DNA of 5,200 nt from Balneolaceae bacterium (GTDB lineage Bacteria > Bacteroidota > Rhodothermia > Balneolales > Balneolaceae): positions 1 through 5,200 of the forward strand of contig SKRK01000033.1 in the NCBI GenBank assembly GCA_007118525.1, read 5' to 3'. Every line of letters begins with the position of its first letter. The first letter of the stretch is position 1. The position numbers and the translations under genes are program-made. Shown here one piece after another: positions 4,043 through 5,200 of this stretch. The notes beneath the pieces were generated by a model. That model saw only the letters and a list, made by a program, of their open reading frames with translations. It ran no database searches and was not told where the DNA came from.

Positions 4043-5200
4043 ATGGGCATGGTATCATTATCTGAAAAAATTGAAGAAAAACTGCGTCATCATTTTGCAG
4101 TCATTTACGGTAAAAACCGGGTGGAAGAGTGTTTGAAGCGAACGCATGAGCTCTTGGATCAATACGGCCTGGAACCACAACAGAAAATCCCGAATAAAGA
4201 TATTTGGACTCACCGGGATGTTGTTCTGATAACGTATGGCGATATGGTATTGCCCGATACAGGGGCGCCCTTTTCCAAACTTTGTAAACAGCACGAATTT
4301 TTAAAAAGAAAGGTAAAGGGCCTGATCGATACCGTTCACATACTGCCATTTTTCCCCAGCACATCCGATGATGGTTTTTCAGTTGTAGACTACAGGAGAG
4401 TTGACAGCAGGCTTGGCGGATGGGAGGAGATCGAAGCAATGAGTAAAGATTTTCGCCTGATGGCCGATCTTGTGATGAATCACGTTTCCCGTTACAGTGA
4501 ATGGTTTCAAAAATATCTTAAAAACGAAGAGCCTTATGTCGACTATTTCATCGAGGTAGACCCAGATACAGACCTTTCCGAAGTAACCCGCCCGCGCAGC
4601 TCACAGATCCTGACACCGGTTCATACCGAAGAGGGAGAGAAATTTGTGTGGTGCACCTTTAGCGACGATCAGGTAGATGTGAACTTTGCAAATCCGGATG
4701 TACTCTTTGAGTACATCGACATTTTTCTGTTCTACCTGAGTAAAGGCATCTCTGTAGTCAGGCTTGATGCTGTGGCATTTATCTGGAAAGAGTTGGGCAC
4801 AAGCTGTATTCACCTCAAAGAGACGCATGAAATTGTAAAACTCTTTCGAACCATCACCGATTACTATATACCGGAAGCGACAATTATTACAGAAACCAAC
4901 GTTCCCCATAAAGAGAATATCAGTTATTTCGGCGACGGTGACGAAACACATATGGTGTACCAGTTTAGCCTTCCACCTCTGCTGCTTCACACTCTGCTCA
5001 GTGGAAATGCCAAATACCTGACTGAATGGGCGGCATCATTGAAAGATCTGCCAGAAGGATGTACCTATTTCAATTTTACAGCATCACACGACGGAATTGG
5101 CGTCAGGCCAATCGAAGGTCTTATTCCGGATGAGGATTTTAATGAACTTGTTGAAAACATACGCAGGAAGGGTGGTTTTGTATCAGAAAAAAAGAATCCC
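4043..5200 (+). CDS. GH13 subfamily 18 sugar phosphorylase (partial, 3' end cut)
   Basis: The reading frame runs from the ATG at 4043 without a stop to the window end: 386 codons of an expected 500-600. An in-frame TAA at 4016-4018 bounds the start; Met3 (4049) is an alternative. The protein is a (beta/alpha)8 retaining enzyme that phosphorolyses an alpha-glucoside to glucose 1-phosphate. Landmarks: 'LITYGD' (62-67), 'PFFPSTSDDGFS' (102-113), 'MADLVMNHVS' (Asp142, Asn146, His147), 'RPR' (183-185, the phosphate-site loop), 'VVRLDAV' with nucleophile Asp242, 'IITETN' with acid/base Glu284, and 'SHDGIGVRPIEG' with His349 and stabilising Asp350. These align along their length with sucrose phosphorylase as I recall it, but the roughly 55-residue N-terminal helical extension and the 'ETNVPH' and 'GVRPIEG' segments look more like the glucosylglycerate phosphorylase (YcjM-like) clade. 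The substrate is therefore unsettled: glucosylglycerate, glucosylglycerol or sucrose. It is cytosolic, with no signal peptide. It is divergent from the activator and probably unrelated to it. Confidence 0.88.
   Translation, partial: MGMVSLSEKIEEKLRHHFAVIYGKNRVEECLKRTHELLDQYGLEPQQKIPNKDIWTHRDVVLITYGDMVLPDTGAPFSKLCKQHEFLKRKVKGLIDTVHILPFFPSTSDDGFSVVDYRRVDSRLGGWEEIEAMSKDFRLMADLVMNHVSRYSEWFQKYLKNEEPYVDYFIEVDPDTDLSEVTRPRSSQILTPVHTEEGEKFVWCTFSDDQVDVNFANPDVLFEYIDIFLFYLSKGISVVRLDAVAFIWKELGTSCIHLKETHEIVKLFRTITDYYIPEATIITETNVPHKENISYFGDGDETHMVYQFSLPPLLLHTLLSGNAKYLTEWAASLKDLPEGCTYFNFTASHDGIGVRPIEGLIPDEDFNELVENIRRKGGFVSEKKNP

Noticed and set aside
4058..4990. Several minus-strand open frames (4058-4294, 4101-4439, 4601-4990)
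   Set aside because: All lie inside the continuous plus-strand GH13_18 frame, whose catalytic motifs are intact; they have no recognisable domains and are antisense shadows.
1..5200. A novel defence, mobile or CRISPR-like system
   Set aside because: No regular direct repeats, transposase, integrase, recombinase, tRNA or nuclease-type gene was seen. All six genes belong to known families in a compact chromosomal layout.

Overview
The window reads as an ordinary chromosomal segment of a Gram-negative bacterium of the Bacteroidota/Balneolota type, possibly a marine or halophilic one. The arguments are: (i) a minus-strand block of sigma-54 activator, LptE-family lipoprotein and small TPR protein, an arrangement I recall as conserved in Bacteroidota; (ii) start codons with no clear Shine-Dalgarno sequence; (iii) moderate-to-low GC by eye. 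The taxonomic placement is inference from memory of gene families, not a search result.

Layout from left to right. Positions 1-345 are the 3' end of a FadE-type acyl-CoA dehydrogenase (fatty-acid beta-oxidation). A 166-base spacer follows with three inverted repeats, the last a perfect 8-bp dyad just before a short gene for a cysteine-free ribosomal protein bL31 (512-721). That gene ends in a textbook intrinsic terminator (740-774), and only 11 bases later a GloC/YcbL-like metallo-beta-lactamase-fold hydrolase begins (786-1424, glyoxalase II family). The hydrolase converges, one base apart, on a minus-strand cluster read from right to left: sigma-54-dependent activator (3875-2589), LptE lipoprotein (2602-2087, overlapping the activator by 14 bases) and TPR protein (2058-1426). 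The three are probably one transcript. A 167-base divergent region (3876-4042) holds two dyads. It separates this cluster from a plus-strand glycoside hydrolase family 13 subfamily 18 sugar phosphorylase (4043 to beyond 5200), which runs off the window.

Functionally these are housekeeping and envelope genes: lipid catabolism, translation, thioester detoxification, outer-membrane LPS assembly with a linked sigma-54 activator, and alpha-glucoside phosphorolysis, perhaps of a compatible solute such as glucosylglycerate. I see no mobile element, CRISPR array, tRNA, rRNA or defence locus, and nothing that amounts to an undescribed system. The points most worth a second look are the activator without a sensor domain and with a long conserved-looking linker, and the dyad at the start of the zinc-independent bL31 gene.
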